A stretch of 64,000 bases of DNA from NCBI GenBank assembly GCA_043720395.1, contig JAYSSR010000077.1:13782-77781 (forward strand), given 5' to 3'. Made by a program: the position numbers and the translations under genes. Positions 17,186 through 26,564 of this stretch are shown piece by piece. The notes beneath the pieces were generated by a model. It made no database searches, was not told where the DNA came from, and saw only the letters and a list, made by a program, of their open reading frames with translations. The stretch's first letter is position 1, and each line of letters starts with the position of its first letter. This stretch comes from JANOYY01 sp043720395 (lineage in GTDB: Bacteria > Actinomycetota > Acidimicrobiia > Acidimicrobiales > JANYDT01).

Positions 17186-18066
17186 GTTCGCTCACTGCCG
17201 TTGTGCTCGCCGGCGCCGCGACCGGTAGCGGCGTCTGGTTGATGTGGAGTGGCTGGATCCCCTCTCGGCGACCGCTTGCACAGACGCTCATGCGGCTCGG
17301 CCAGCCGGTGATCGAGATCGCTCCCGAACGCGACAACCTCGATGTTCGGGTGGGGATGTGGGCTCGGCGAATCGGCCCGGTCGAACGCATCATCGCCTCG
17401 ATGCGAACCGACCTTCGGGTGCTCCGTCGAGCGCCCGACGAACAAGCCGCTCTGATCGTGGTCTACACGCTGTGCGGGTTCGTGTGGGCGCCCGTCGTCG
17501 CAGCAGGCGGATACCTGGTGGGAGTCCACCTTCCGATCGGCATTCCGTTCTGGCTCGCGGTTGCAGGCGCAGCAATTGGGGCGGTCAGTTCCATCCGCAC
17601 CGTCCGGACACAGGCAGCCGAGCGGCGACGCATGTTCTCTCACGCTCTCGGTTCGTTCTGCGACGTGGCGGGCATGTGCCTGGCGAGTGGCCGAGGCATC
17701 GATGCCTCGATCCAGACCGCTGCCGCGGCGGGCGATGGCTGGCCGTTCGCCGAGCTGCAAGCAACACTCCGGACGGGATATGTGCGCGGCGAGACGCCGT
17801 GGGAAGCGCTCTCCCGCCTTGCCGATGAGTGCGACCTGACCGACCTGACCGAGCTGGCGGCCGCGCTATCGCTGGCAGGTGACGAGGGTGCTGCCGTACG
17901 CGACACGGTGTCCTCGAAGGCCAAGTCGATCCGCGAACGCCTGACAGCCAACGCCGAGCGGGATGCCTCATCGATCACCGAGCGCATGGGCATCCCGGCC
18001 ACCCTGCTGCTGCTCGGTTTCATGATCTTCCTCGGCTTCCCTGCGATCTACGTCCTCTTCCAATGA
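17182..18066 (+). CDS. tadC: TadC-like inner-membrane platform protein
   Basis: A 294-residue T2SSF-domain protein and partner of TadB. An N-terminal membrane segment, two central ones near residues 90-140 (ALIVVYTLCGFVWAPVVAAG and PFWLAVAGAAIGAVSS), then a cytoplasmic T2SSF domain (FCDVAGMCLASGRGIDASIQ ... LTDLTELAAALSLAGDEGAA) and a C-terminal hydrophobic segment ending LGFPAIYVLFQ. With TadB it forms the membrane platform of the pilus machine. The pilin-like gene follows after 45 bases. Confidence 0.88.
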   Translation: MSSLTAVVLAGAATGSGVWLMWSGWIPSRRPLAQTLMRLGQPVIEIAPERDNLDVRVGMWARRIGPVERIIASMRTDLRVLRRAPDEQAALIVVYTLCGFVWAPVVAAGGYLVGVHLPIGIPFWLAVAGAAIGAVSSIRTVRTQAAERRRMFSHALGSFCDVAGMCLASGRGIDASIQTAAAAGDGWPFAELQATLRTGYVRGETPWEALSRLADECDLTDLTELAAALSLAGDEGAAVRDTVSSKAKSIRERLTANAERDASSITERMGIPATLLLLGFMIFLGFPAIYVLFQ

Positions 18067-18111
18067 CAGAAAGGCCGGCCCACAACCCCGGTACGGAGAA
18101 AGGCAACAGCA

Positions 18112-18300
18112 ATGACAGCGATCATCGTCTGGTTCCAGACACAACTCATCGAAGTACGAGCACGCGCCGCCGAAGAGGCGGACCGCGGCGAGATCGTCGA
18201 GAAGGTGATCATCGTCGCGGCCGCCGCGGCCATCGCCATCGCAGCGATGGCAGCAATCGCAGCGGCCGTCGACATCAAGATCGCCGGTCTCGAGCTCTGA
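18112..18300 (+). CDS. Small Flp-pilin-like protein
   Basis: A 62-residue protein with the plan of a type IVb pilin: a charged N-terminal leader (ARAAEEADRGE), a glutamate in the IVEKVIIV segment, then a hydrophobic helix of alternating Ala/Ile/Met (AAAAAIAIAAMAAIAAAV) and a very short C-terminus. Prepilin peptidase would cut near the RGE. In this operon it is the best candidate for the major pilin subunit, because no other Flp-sized gene is present. Weak points are an unusual leader (a hydrophobic start IIVWFQTQLIEV precedes the charges) and no exact G-x4-E-Y. It could instead be a membrane accessory peptide. Confidence 0.6.
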   Translation: MTAIIVWFQTQLIEVRARAAEEADRGEIVEKVIIVAAAAAIAIAAMAAIAAAVDIKIAGLEL

Positions 18301-18311
18301 CAGGAATCGCG

Positions 18312-18758
18312 GTGCGACGGCATCGCAACGGCTGCAGGCTCGATCCGCCGCGCGACGAACGAGCGCGCCCCGACGGCGAGGCCGGATATGGGTCGGCGCG
18401 TGATCGCGGTTCGTCGACCGTCGAGTTCGTCATCGCGTCCGCGGCCATGGTGCTGCTGTTGCTCATGGTTGTGCAGGTTGGCGTCTGGTACCACACCCGC
18501 GCCGTCGCCCAGACCGCCGCGCGCCATGGACTTGATCACGTCCGCACGATCAACGGATCGCCGGGCGAGGGCATCGATGTCGCGTCCGAGTTCCTCGACC
18601 AGTCCGGTGGCGGGCTCGAGAACCGCAACGTCGATGCAACCCGCACCCCAGCAGTGTCGTCGGTGACCGTCTCGGGTCGGGTCGTATCGATCCTTCCCGG
18701 CGTGTCGTTCACCGTGTCCGTCACCGTTGACGCACCGACAGAACGGATCGAGCCATGA
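18312..18758 (+). CDS. tadE: TadE-like pseudopilin
   Basis: 148 residues from GTG 18312, chosen because AGGA lies 6 bases upstream and it follows the pilin stop by 11 bases; the frame stays open further upstream. The TadE motif is clear: ARDRGSSTVEFVIASAAMVL, with a cleavable leader ending in Gly and a Glu at +5 followed by a hydrophobic helix. The remainder is a small beta-rich domain. TadE-type minor pilins prime or tip the Flp pilus and are processed by the prepilin peptidase. It overlaps the next gene by 4 bases. Confidence 0.82.
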   Translation: MRRHRNGCRLDPPRDERARPDGEAGYGSARDRGSSTVEFVIASAAMVLLLLMVVQVGVWYHTRAVAQTAARHGLDHVRTINGSPGEGIDVASEFLDQSGGGLENRNVDATRTPAVSSVTVSGRVVSILPGVSFTVSVTVDAPTERIEP

Positions 18759-19162
18759 GCACCCGGCGGTCCGATCGCGGGTCGGTGTCGGTCGAGCTCG
18801 TCATCCTCGCTCCACTCTTCGGGCTGCTCCTCCTCGGCGTGATCGCCGTTGGGCGGGTCAGCAACGCTCGCGCCGACGTGGACGCGGCGGCGCGCATGGC
18901 TGCACGTGACCTGTCGATCGCCAGGGATCCGCAGAGCCGGCTCGCCGAGGTCGAGCGCACCGTCGCCGCGACGCTCGACGTCGGTTCGCCATCGTGCCGC
19001 TCCATGTCGATGGACGCATCAATCGCCGACGACATGATCGAAGTGACCGTCACCTGCTCCGCCGACCTACAGGAAGCATCGGTGCTCCCGCTCCCCGGCA
19101 GCCTCTCGATCTCCGGATCGGCGAGCGAGGTTCGCGACGCTTTCCGGGAGCGCACGCCATGA
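18755..19162 (+). CDS. TadE/TadG-like pseudopilin
   Basis: A 135-residue protein with the TadE leader and helix: SDRGSVSVELVILAPLFGLL, followed by a helix rich in Ala/Arg (NARADVDAAARMAARDLS) and a small domain with two cysteines (PSCRSM and VTCSAD) that may pair. Typical second minor pilin of actinobacterial Tad loci. ATGA overlaps on both sides tie its translation to its neighbours. Confidence 0.82.
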   Translation: MSTRRSDRGSVSVELVILAPLFGLLLLGVIAVGRVSNARADVDAAARMAARDLSIARDPQSRLAEVERTVAATLDVGSPSCRSMSMDASIADDMIEVTVTCSADLQEASVLPLPGSLSISGSASEVRDAFRERTP

Positions 19163-19590
19163 ACGCCCTCAGGCGAAGCCGCCGTGTCGACCTCCGCGAC
19201 GACCGGGGATCGGTCACCGTCTGGGCCATCAGCGCAACCGTTGCCTGCGTGCTCATCATCGGCCTCGTGATCGACGGCGGCACCATGCTCCGTGCCCGAA
19301 GTGACGCCTTCGCTCTGGCCAGTTCTGCCGCCCGCGCTGGAGCGCAGGAACTCGACTCCGCGGCGGCGGTGCAGGGGCTCACAGTTCTCGACCCCGTCGC
19401 AGCCGAACGGGCCGCACTCGACTACCTCGCTGCACACGGCGCAAGCGGGACAGTGGCCATCACCGACGGGACCATCACGGTCACGGTCACCAGCGCGACC
19501 AGCCTCCAACTTCTCCGCCTCGCCGGCGCGGAGACCGCCAGCTTCACGGCGACCTCGACCGTGAACATCGTGAAGGTCGAGTTGCCATGA
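19159..19590 (+). CDS. TadG-like Flp pilus protein (short)
   Basis: A 143-residue protein. DDRGSVTVWAISATVACVLIIGL is the leader and membrane helix, followed by DGGTMLRARSDAFALASSAARAGAQEL, the N-terminal TadG/RsaA-like pattern (usually putative Flp pilus-assembly TadE/G-like). The family's typical von Willebrand domain is absent, so it is the short actinobacterial form. ATG start in an ATGA overlap. The next gene overlaps by 4 bases. Confidence 0.78.
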   Translation: MNALRRSRRVDLRDDRGSVTVWAISATVACVLIIGLVIDGGTMLRARSDAFALASSAARAGAQELDSAAAVQGLTVLDPVAAERAALDYLAAHGASGTVAITDGTITVTVTSATSLQLLRLAGAETASFTATSTVNIVKVELP

Positions 19591-22500
19591 ATCGCCTGCG
19601 AGCGCTCACTCGCGGAGTGGCGAGCCTCGCTGCACTCGCAGCCTTGCTCGTCGGACTGCCCGTTCTCCTCTCGTCGTGGGGCCGCCTCCCCGGTTCACCG
19701 AGCGGCGACTGGTGGGATCGACTCAGCGACACTGCCGTTTCGGACACGACGGTGTTCGTCGTGCTCACGTTGGCGGCGTGGGTCGCATGGGCGACCTTCG
19801 CTGCTGCGGTCGTCATCGAGTTCGTCGCCGGAATCCGCGGCATCCAAGCGCCACGAATCGCGTTCGCCGGGCCGTTCCAACGATCCGCTCGGCCCCTCGT
19901 CGCCGGGGTCCTGCTGATGCTGAGCCTGCTCCAGAGTGCGGGACCCTCCTACGCCTCTGTCCCCCGAGCCACCGCGGCAACTGTCACCCCGACCGCGTTC
20001 GCGCACGAGTCGCCCCGACCCGGTCATGTCATCGAGATGACCATCGCCCCGGCAAGGACGACGGGCGGCGCGACCTCATCAGAAGAGTCCGCCCCGCCAA
20101 GCAGCCCACAGGACGCCGCACCGGTGATCGAGGTCGAACGCGGGGACAGCCCATGGAGCCTCGCCGAGGCGCACCTGGGCGATGGGTTGCGGTGGCGCGA
20201 GCTGTACGAGATCAACCGCGGGCTTCCCCAGCCGGACGGCCGATCCTGGACCAATCCAGAACTGATCGTCCCCGGCTGGCAGCTGCGCCTACCCAGCGAG
20301 CCGCAAGTTCCAGCGCCCCAGCCGCCGGTCGAGACGACAGACGCTGCGGAGGTCGTACACGTCGTGCAACGAGGCGACACGCTCTCCTCGATCGCCGACC
20401 ACTACCTCGGCGACCCAACTCGCTACCCCGAGCTGTTCGAGGCCAACGGCGATCGCGTGCAACCCGACGGCAGGCGGCTCACGGACCCCGACCTCATCGT
20501 CGTGGGCTGGAACCTCGCAATCCCCACGGCGCAGGAATCCGCAACGGAGGAGCCCGGGACCGATTCCGCCGCGCCTGCTGGCCCGGAGCAGACGACGGAG
20601 TTCATCGAGACCGAGACCGCGCCGAGCGAGACCCCGCCGACGACCACATCACCGCCGACCACCGCTGCGCCGCCAACCCCGACAACCACTACGGAGCTGC
20701 CAGCCCCGGCGACCACAGCGCCTGCGCCGGTCGTGTCGGTGCCGGCTTCGCCCAGCGACACGGAGACACCGACAAGCAGCAACGGAGGAGGCGCGACGCC
20801 TGTTCTCGTTGGGCTCGCGGGAGCCACAGCGCTGAGCACCGGCCTCGCTCTTCGGTTGCGGTGGCTCAGGCGACGCCGAGCGACCCGTGGGTCAGCGGTC
20901 GCCGCCGTTGTCCCGAGCGACGCCGAGATCGCCGTTGTCGCAGCGGCCGACGTCCCCTTGGTCCGATGGGCCGGCCAACAGATCGCCGCGCTGATACGAG
21001 ACCTCGATCCGCGAAAGGTCACCGGCGCTCCGCTGGCCGTCGAACTCTCCGAGCATGCCGGCATCGAGATCCTCTGGGACTCGCCACAGCAAGCATCAAC
21101 GGTTGGCGAATGGCGCGCCGCCGACGGCGGATGGGCATGGCGCTTGGACTACGACCCCGAGAGCCCCGTGCCACCCGATGAGCTCCCAGCCGGCATCCCC
21201 GCACTCGTCACCATCGGCCAGCGGGAAGGACGCCAGCTTCTGATCGACCTCGAAGCGTTTGGCACCATCGCCGTCGCCGGTCCTTCCGAGAGCACCGCCG
21301 CCTTCCTCCGCTCCGTCGCGCTCGAACTTGCGTGTGGCAACGATCTCGCCGACGCCTACGTCTCCATCGTCGGCGTCGACGTCGACCCTCTCGTCGCTCC
21401 GCGCCACCGCCTGACAGCTCGGGCGCTCACGGATGCGATCGACTTAGCAGAGAACGCAATCGACTCCGTCAACTCAGCGATCCGCCACGACTCGAAAGCT
21501 GACACCTTCCGGGCACGCGTCGGAGGCTCGGCGCCGATCGAGGCCACCGTCGTCGTCACCAGCGAACACCACGATTCCGCAGCTGGCACGTTCGCACCGC
21601 GCCGAGGCGTAGCCCTCGTGATTGCATCGAGTGGCGCCGCGTTGGCAGACAGCGGAGCACGAATCGAGATCTCAGCTGACGGGGCGTCGGCTCGGCTCGA
21701 GCCCCTCGGCATCGACTTCATACCGGTCCGACTCGAAGCAGCTACGGCCGAAGCACTCGCGGTCGCAACCGCAGTCGTGGTCCATCTTCCGGAAACCGGT
21801 CCCGACGTGGTTGACCCCTCATCGCTCGAACCGCCCGAGCCCGATGAGGGCCCGATCAACGGAACGCCATCTCTCGTCGGGCTCGACCTCGACAACGTCT
21901 TTCGGGTCAATGGACATGAATCCGACGTGAGCACCACCCATGTCCTATCGGTCGACTTCGCTGCGGATCAGACGACCGACGTCGCGCCACCGGAGATACC
22001 AGTGGAGCCAGTCACCGGCTCGGACGGCCAGTTGTTCGCGACGGAGTCGTCAGGGCCAGAGCTGATCGTGCGCGTGCTCGGCGTCCCGTCGATCCCGGAC
22101 CGGCCCGACATTGGTCGACGCGAGCTCATCCTCGCCGTGCTCCTTGCCTGCCGAGGTGGGACGCTCGCCGCATCGGCGGCGCAGGACGCGCTGTGGGGCG
22201 GGAAGCCAGTCGAGCCCAAGACGGTCTGGAACTTTGTCGCTGCAGTCCGGCGGGCCCTCGGGGACCTCGACGACGGCAGCCCTGTCATGCCAGCGGCCGA
22301 TCGTTCACACGGCACGCTCCGACTCCACTCGCGTGTCAGTACAGACCTCGACCTGCTTCGCAGAGCGGTCACGGCGGCAGACGAGACGTCGTCGACCGAA
22401 GCGATGGCATCGCTCCGCGATGCGCTCGCTCTGGTCGAGGGTCCTCCGTTCGACGCCGTCGGCTACGACTGGGCACATCGGGACCAGGACGTCGCCGAGG

Positions 22501-22796
22501 CGGCCCGCGTCATCGAGCAGGCAGTCGACCGTCTCGTCGCGCTAGCGCTCGAAGCCGGCCAGCACGATCTCGCCCGCCACGCGATCAGTCGTGGGTTGCG
22601 CGGGCTTCCCGGCGACGAGCACATCTACCGGCTCCGAATGCGACTCGAGGCGCACGCCGGCAACACCCGAGGCCTCGTCGGCGCGTACGAGGAACTGTGC
22701 GTGTACCTCGCCGACCTCGAGGCCGAACCGTCGCCTGCGACGACGGCGCTCTACAACGAACTCCGATCGCAGCGAACCTCCAGCAGCGTCAGCTGA
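19587..22796 (+). CDS. Membrane LysM-BTAD regulatory protein
   Basis: A 1069-residue protein and the last gene of the Tad operon. Two or three N-terminal membrane segments (about residues 12-30, 52-80, 100-115) are followed by two LysM-like repeats (residues about 183-235 and 258-312; each with RGD, W/Y-x-L-x-E-x-N, P-D-G-R). Then come a Thr/Pro-rich linker, another membrane helix near 405-425, and a large cytoplasmic part. The last 250 residues hold a winged-helix-like segment (RELILAVLLACRGGTLAASA ... VWNFVAAVRRALGD) and a BTAD helical-repeat domain (LDLLRRAVTAAD ... RLRMRLEAHAGNTRGLVGAY). LysM binds peptidoglycan, and BTAD occurs in SARP-type activators. It probably senses the wall and controls pilus or element genes; the DNA-binding role is inferred. 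Confidence 0.8.
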   Translation: MNRLRALTRGVASLAALAALLVGLPVLLSSWGRLPGSPSGDWWDRLSDTAVSDTTVFVVLTLAAWVAWATFAAAVVIEFVAGIRGIQAPRIAFAGPFQRSARPLVAGVLLMLSLLQSAGPSYASVPRATAATVTPTAFAHESPRPGHVIEMTIAPARTTGGATSSEESAPPSSPQDAAPVIEVERGDSPWSLAEAHLGDGLRWRELYEINRGLPQPDGRSWTNPELIVPGWQLRLPSEPQVPAPQPPVETTDAAEVVHVVQRGDTLSSIADHYLGDPTRYPELFEANGDRVQPDGRRLTDPDLIVVGWNLAIPTAQESATEEPGTDSAAPAGPEQTTEFIETETAPSETPPTTTSPPTTAAPPTPTTTTELPAPATTAPAPVVSVPASPSDTETPTSSNGGGATPVLVGLAGATALSTGLALRLRWLRRRRATRGSAVAAVVPSDAEIAVVAAADVPLVRWAGQQIAALIRDLDPRKVTGAPLAVELSEHAGIEILWDSPQQASTVGEWRAADGGWAWRLDYDPESPVPPDELPAGIPALVTIGQREGRQLLIDLEAFGTIAVAGPSESTAAFLRSVALELACGNDLADAYVSIVGVDVDPLVAPRHRLTARALTDAIDLAENAIDSVNSAIRHDSKADTFRARVGGSAPIEATVVVTSEHHDSAAGTFAPRRGVALVIASSGAALADSGARIEISADGASARLEPLGIDFIPVRLEAATAEALAVATAVVVHLPETGPDVVDPSSLEPPEPDEGPINGTPSLVGLDLDNVFRVNGHESDVSTTHVLSVDFAADQTTDVAPPEIPVEPVTGSDGQLFATESSGPELIVRVLGVPSIPDRPDIGRRELILAVLLACRGGTLAASAAQDALWGGKPVEPKTVWNFVAAVRRALGDLDDGSPVMPAADRSHGTLRLHSRVSTDLDLLRRAVTAADETSSTEAMASLRDALALVEGPPFDAVGYDWAHRDQDVAEAARVIEQAVDRLVALALEAGQHDLARHAISRGLRGLPGDEHIYRLRMRLEAHAGNTRGLVGAYEELCVYLADLEAEPSPATTALYNELRSQRTSSSVS

Positions 22797-23160
22797 GCGG
22801 CGGTACAGCCGAGGCGACGATCGTCCAGTCACCTGGATTCGCGAACGCCGCAGCAGCCTCGAACAGCGCGATCTGCTCCTCCGCGAACGCTCCGCCGACA
22901 GTGACAGTGACGTACTCTGCGTTCCCGCGGACACGAACCCACTCGCAACCGGCGGAGAGCCGACGCAGCTCCTCATAGAACTCAGACAGGTGTCGCGATG
23001 TTGCGAGGTCTTTGGGATCTCTATGGAGGATCGTTAGGTGCCGCCGTCCGTGCGCAAGTTCGGTTGCCTCGCAGACGAGGTGCCTAGGGTCGGCCAGTTC
23101 CAACGGTCGGTGCACGGTCCAGAACGGGTTGGCCCCAGCGTCGTTGTCGAGTCGAGTCAT
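22789..23160 (-). CDS. Hypothetical protein
   Basis: 123 residues from ATG 23160 (MTRLDNDAGANPFWTVHRPL); an ATG at 23277 would add a low-complexity basic tail and is less likely. The protein is small and mixed alpha/beta, with THE segments HLTILHRDPKDLATSRHL and WVRVRGNAEYVTVTVGGAFA. No family recognised. It is convergent with the LysM-BTAD gene, overlapping its 3' end by 8 bases, and divergent from the STAND ATPase gene, so its promoter shares the 23160-23350 region with that gene. Confidence 0.6.
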   Translation of the reverse strand: MTRLDNDAGANPFWTVHRPLELADPRHLVCEATELAHGRRHLTILHRDPKDLATSRHLSEFYEELRRLSAGCEWVRVRGNAEYVTVTVGGAFAEEQIALFEAAAAFANPGDWTIVASAVPPLS

Positions 23161-23356
23161 TGGTCCGTTCCCACCATTTCTCGGTGCTGAAGAGTCCTGA
23201 GGTGTAGGACCGTACCCCGCCAGCCTTCCCGGGTTCGTCGAGCGCCTACTTCCCTGGGGAGCCCTCCGCCCCGCCATTCAGAGGATGCCTTCATTTCATC
23301 ATGCCCTCGGCTCCCCGGGGCCACCTGGTGACGCGGCGATGCTCCCTCCGAGGTGC

Positions 23357-26209
23357 ATGTCGATCCGGACCCCGGGCCAGCTCTACGCTGAGCCGGTCGT
23401 GAACAAGCCTCGCCAAACTCGCTCCCTTGCACAGCGGCTCGCCGCCGAGCGAGGTAACTACTTCGTCGGCCGGACGACTGAGCGCGACGCGTTCCGATCT
23501 CTTCTCGGCGCTGGTGATCCGAGTCGGAGTGGGGCAATCCACTCCTTCTTCGGCCCAGGAGGCATGGGAAAGAGCACCTTGCTCGCCAAGGTTCGGCAGG
23601 ATGCCCGCGAGGCGGGCTGTGTCACGACCTGGGCCGAGGTGGGATCCGCCACCACACCCTTGGAGGTGCTTGAGCAGTGGATGACGAACATCGAGCCGGA
23701 GCTCGAGTTCAGTGACTTCCGCAAGGCAAGAGCTCAGTACCTTGAACTCGAGAATCGCGCCAGCGGTCTCCGAGCCGCGCTAGCCAAGGGGGCTGAGAGC
23801 AGCCTCTCTGCAACCGGGCCTCTGGGAAGCTTCGTGACAGGGGCACTCGGGGAGGATCGCGTTCGCCAAAAGCTCAACTCGCTTCTCGGTGTCGACGAAG
23901 CAGATGCGATTCTCAGCGCGAATAGGTGGCTTGCTAAGGGATTTCTCGATGACATCAACCGGGTGGACCAACGTCCAGTGTTGGTCCTAGATCGCTACGA
24001 GGCAGCGACGCCGTCTCTCGATCGATGGGTTCGCGAGGCACTGTTGTCCTCACCGAGTTTCGACGACCGAACCCTGCTCCTGGTGGGCGGCCGTCGGCCC
24101 CTCGAGAGCATGGACGCTGCGTGGTCCGAGTGGACGCCGGTGTCGACGAGCACCGAGCTGCGACCGTTTACGGATGTCGAGGTCGCTGAATACTTCGCGC
24201 TCCGGGGTACGACACACAGCGCTGCCCAGCTTGCAGAGGTGCACCGCATCACTCGCGGGGTTCCATGGGCGGTCGCACTTGCCTTCGACAGTCTCTCCAC
24301 GTCGGACGGATCGTTCTCGGACAGTGAAGGGGCGACTCTGCAGGAGCGCCTCATCCCAAGGTTTCTCAGCCACCTTGACCTGGAGGGACCGACGCTGAGA
24401 GAGACCCTCGAGGTGGCGGCACTCCTTCAAGTGTTCACGGAGGATCTGGTTGCCCGAGTCCTCGAACGCTCGGTATCGAAGGACCTCCAAAGGCTGGCCG
24501 AGTACACGTTCATTCGGATCGGAAGTCGCGGCTACTCCTTAGATGAACCGATAGCTGAGTTCATCGCCGATCGGCTTCGCACGACTGCTCCGGGCAGATA
24601 CCGATCGGCTTACATGTCGGCTGCCAGTCACTTCGCAGCGGAGATGGAGCGCGTGACGCCACTTTCGAGCCCGTGGCGAGCATTGCTCCGGAGCAAGATC
24701 AGTGCACTTGGCAAGGTCGACACATCCCTCGTGGTCCAAGAGTTGGAGCAATTCTCGGCGTCGATGACCGGAATCGTCGTGGCAGACGATCTTGATGAGG
24801 TGGTCGACAGCGCGCTCGCGACGGCTTGGTCCGAGAGTCCGAGCGCTGAGCTTCTCTGCCTTGCCGGCTTAAGCCATCTTGCGATGGGACGATTGGACGA
24901 GGGCTACGAACAGCTCACCGCGGTGCTCATTCGCGGTGACAAGGCACTTGATCCCAAGGCGCACCTGCGAGCCCTTTCAGGCCTCGTAGACGCGTGCCAT
25001 CGACGTGGCAACGTCAGCGACGCCCTGGGGTGGTGCTTGAAGGGGATTGAACTCGCTGAGAGGGAGGCTTCCCCTGATGCAACGTCGGTGTTTCTCGCTC
25101 GTCTTGCCGAGACACTCGGCGTGCTTGGGCGTGAGGCGGAGAGTCAGGACGCCGTGAATCGCTGCACTGACTCACTCTCCCGAGTGTCCGACCCGCGGCT
25201 TCGGGCCGAGATCCGGATCGTTCTCAGTTACGTCTACGCGTTTCAGGCCAAGTGCGCCGAAGCCCGCGAGAGCGCCGACCACGCGGTTAGTGAATGGCCG
25301 GCCGAGGAACGAAGCTACGTGGCCGCGCTGGCAGACAACCTTGCTGCGTGGACCTACAGTATCGATGGTCAGTATGAGGCCGGGCTGCGCCGAGCACGGC
25401 AGTCCCTGCGCTACTTCCGCGATCGAGGTGACCAGTATCATCGCGGACTGTCCATCGTTGGTGTTGCAGATGTACTTAGGACAACAAGGGATTTCAAAGG
25501 TTCCCTTGCCTGGAACCGCCGGGCTGATCGAGTGTTTACCGCTATTCAGGGTGCCGCCTACAAGCTCACCATAGCGGCGCAGACTTCGAGATCGCTTCTC
25601 GAATCGGGACGTCCCGAAGCCGTACTCGACACCTTGTCTTTTCTGCATGATCCAGGGTCTTACCACCAGGATGACCGATACAACCTCGGCCTCTGCCTTG
25701 CCACCCTGGGCACGGCTCAACTGCAACTCGGGGAGGATGTGAGCGGGCGCGAGACCCTGATGCAGGGTGTCGAGATCCTGTCCGGCGCGCAAAGCAGCTA
25801 CGGACGAGTGCTGGCGGCACAGCTCCGTTGTCGGTGGATGGTTGACGGCGCGCCCACCGAAGTCTTCGACAGCGCCCATGCTGCGGGCTGGTACGATTTA
25901 GCAGCTCAGGCTGCCTTCGATACCGCCGCAAATCTTGCGGCCTCAGGTGCCCCGGCTGAGATCCGCATCCAGTGGCTCCAGAGCGCGCTGATGGCCGCTC
26001 AGCGATACAACGTCTTCAAGCTCAACTCCACCTTCGATGATGCGCTGGATCTAGATTGCGGCGTGATGTCCGAGGTGGTACGCAACTGGTCAACTAGTGA
26101 GTTCGCACGAGGCGAAACTGCCGCACTACGCGAGAGCGCCCAGTTGGCCGAGCCGCTCGCAAGGGTGCGAGGCCTTACATCGATCATGACAAGGATTCCG
26201 AGTGAATAG
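23357..26209 (+). CDS. STAND-type ATPase with helical-repeat C-terminus
   Basis: About 950 residues counting from ATG 23357; ATG 23285 and GTG 23402 are alternatives. The N-terminal AAA/STAND NTPase has YFVGRTTERDAFRSLL, Walker A SFFGPGGMGKSTLLAKV (about residues 63-79), Walker B PVLVLDRYEAATPS and a sensor-like RTLLLVGGRRPLESM. A winged-helix-like segment is followed from about residue 480 by long TPR-like helical repeats (ALSGLVDACHRRGNVSDALG, AALADNLAAWTYSIDGQYEA). STAND proteins are switches that assemble on ligand binding; bacterial members act in transcription control or in defence (Avs-like). No effector domain is visible at either end, which argues for a regulator or sensor. Base composition is less GC-rich than the Tad genes. 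The cupin gene follows after 13 bases. Confidence 0.8.
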   Translation: MSIRTPGQLYAEPVVNKPRQTRSLAQRLAAERGNYFVGRTTERDAFRSLLGAGDPSRSGAIHSFFGPGGMGKSTLLAKVRQDAREAGCVTTWAEVGSATTPLEVLEQWMTNIEPELEFSDFRKARAQYLELENRASGLRAALAKGAESSLSATGPLGSFVTGALGEDRVRQKLNSLLGVDEADAILSANRWLAKGFLDDINRVDQRPVLVLDRYEAATPSLDRWVREALLSSPSFDDRTLLLVGGRRPLESMDAAWSEWTPVSTSTELRPFTDVEVAEYFALRGTTHSAAQLAEVHRITRGVPWAVALAFDSLSTSDGSFSDSEGATLQERLIPRFLSHLDLEGPTLRETLEVAALLQVFTEDLVARVLERSVSKDLQRLAEYTFIRIGSRGYSLDEPIAEFIADRLRTTAPGRYRSAYMSAASHFAAEMERVTPLSSPWRALLRSKISALGKVDTSLVVQELEQFSASMTGIVVADDLDEVVDSALATAWSESPSAELLCLAGLSHLAMGRLDEGYEQLTAVLIRGDKALDPKAHLRALSGLVDACHRRGNVSDALGWCLKGIELAEREASPDATSVFLARLAETLGVLGREAESQDAVNRCTDSLSRVSDPRLRAEIRIVLSYVYAFQAKCAEARESADHAVSEWPAEERSYVAALADNLAAWTYSIDGQYEAGLRRARQSLRYFRDRGDQYHRGLSIVGVADVLRTTRDFKGSLAWNRRADRVFTAIQGAAYKLTIAAQTSRSLLESGRPEAVLDTLSFLHDPGSYHQDDRYNLGLCLATLGTAQLQLGEDVSGRETLMQGVEILSGAQSSYGRVLAAQLRCRWMVDGAPTEVFDSAHAAGWYDLAAQAAFDTAANLAASGAPAEIRIQWLQSALMAAQRYNVFKLNSTFDDALDLDCGVMSEVVRNWSTSEFARGETAALRESAQLAEPLARVRGLTSIMTRIPSE

Positions 26210-26222
26210 GAGGGCAAACGCA

Positions 26223-26564
26223 ATGACAAGTCCACTCAATTTTCGTTTCACCGCCGAAGGCGTTGAACACTGGGGATGGGATGGCATCGACGGGGTAAAT
26301 CTCTCCACTGCTGCCGACCATGCCTGGGCAAGCGCTTCTATCTTGACAGTATGTGGCACGCATGGTCCTGCGTCGAGCAACGTGAATGACCGCGTCTACT
26401 TCATTCTGTCAGGAAGCGGCTGGTTCGAGGTTGGAGGCACGCGCTTCGATGTCAGGAAAGGCGAGTTGGTCATGGTACCGAGGAGTACTCCGTACGATTT
26501 CGGTTCCACTTCAATGGAGTTGCTCCTCATCGACACTCCGGCATACAGCGAGGAGGAGGGCTGA
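26223..26564 (+). CDS. Small cupin protein
   Basis: 113 residues, ATG at 26223 with an excellent ribosome site AGGAGGG 8 bases upstream. Cupin beta-barrel features: DRVYFILSGSGWFEVGGTRF (cupin motif 1 region, G-x-G-x2-V) and VRKGELVMVPRSTPYDFGST (motif 2, P-x-G-x6-P-x-N-like). The usual metal-binding histidines of motif 1 are largely missing (an Asp/Asn pair instead), so it may bind a small molecule or sugar nucleotide rather than act as a metal oxygenase. Its stop overlaps the start region of the SDR gene. Works presumably in the pathway of the SDR and methyltransferase. Confidence 0.8.
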   Translation: MTSPLNFRFTAEGVEHWGWDGIDGVNLSTAADHAWASASILTVCGTHGPASSNVNDRVYFILSGSGWFEVGGTRFDVRKGELVMVPRSTPYDFGSTSMELLLIDTPAYSEEEG

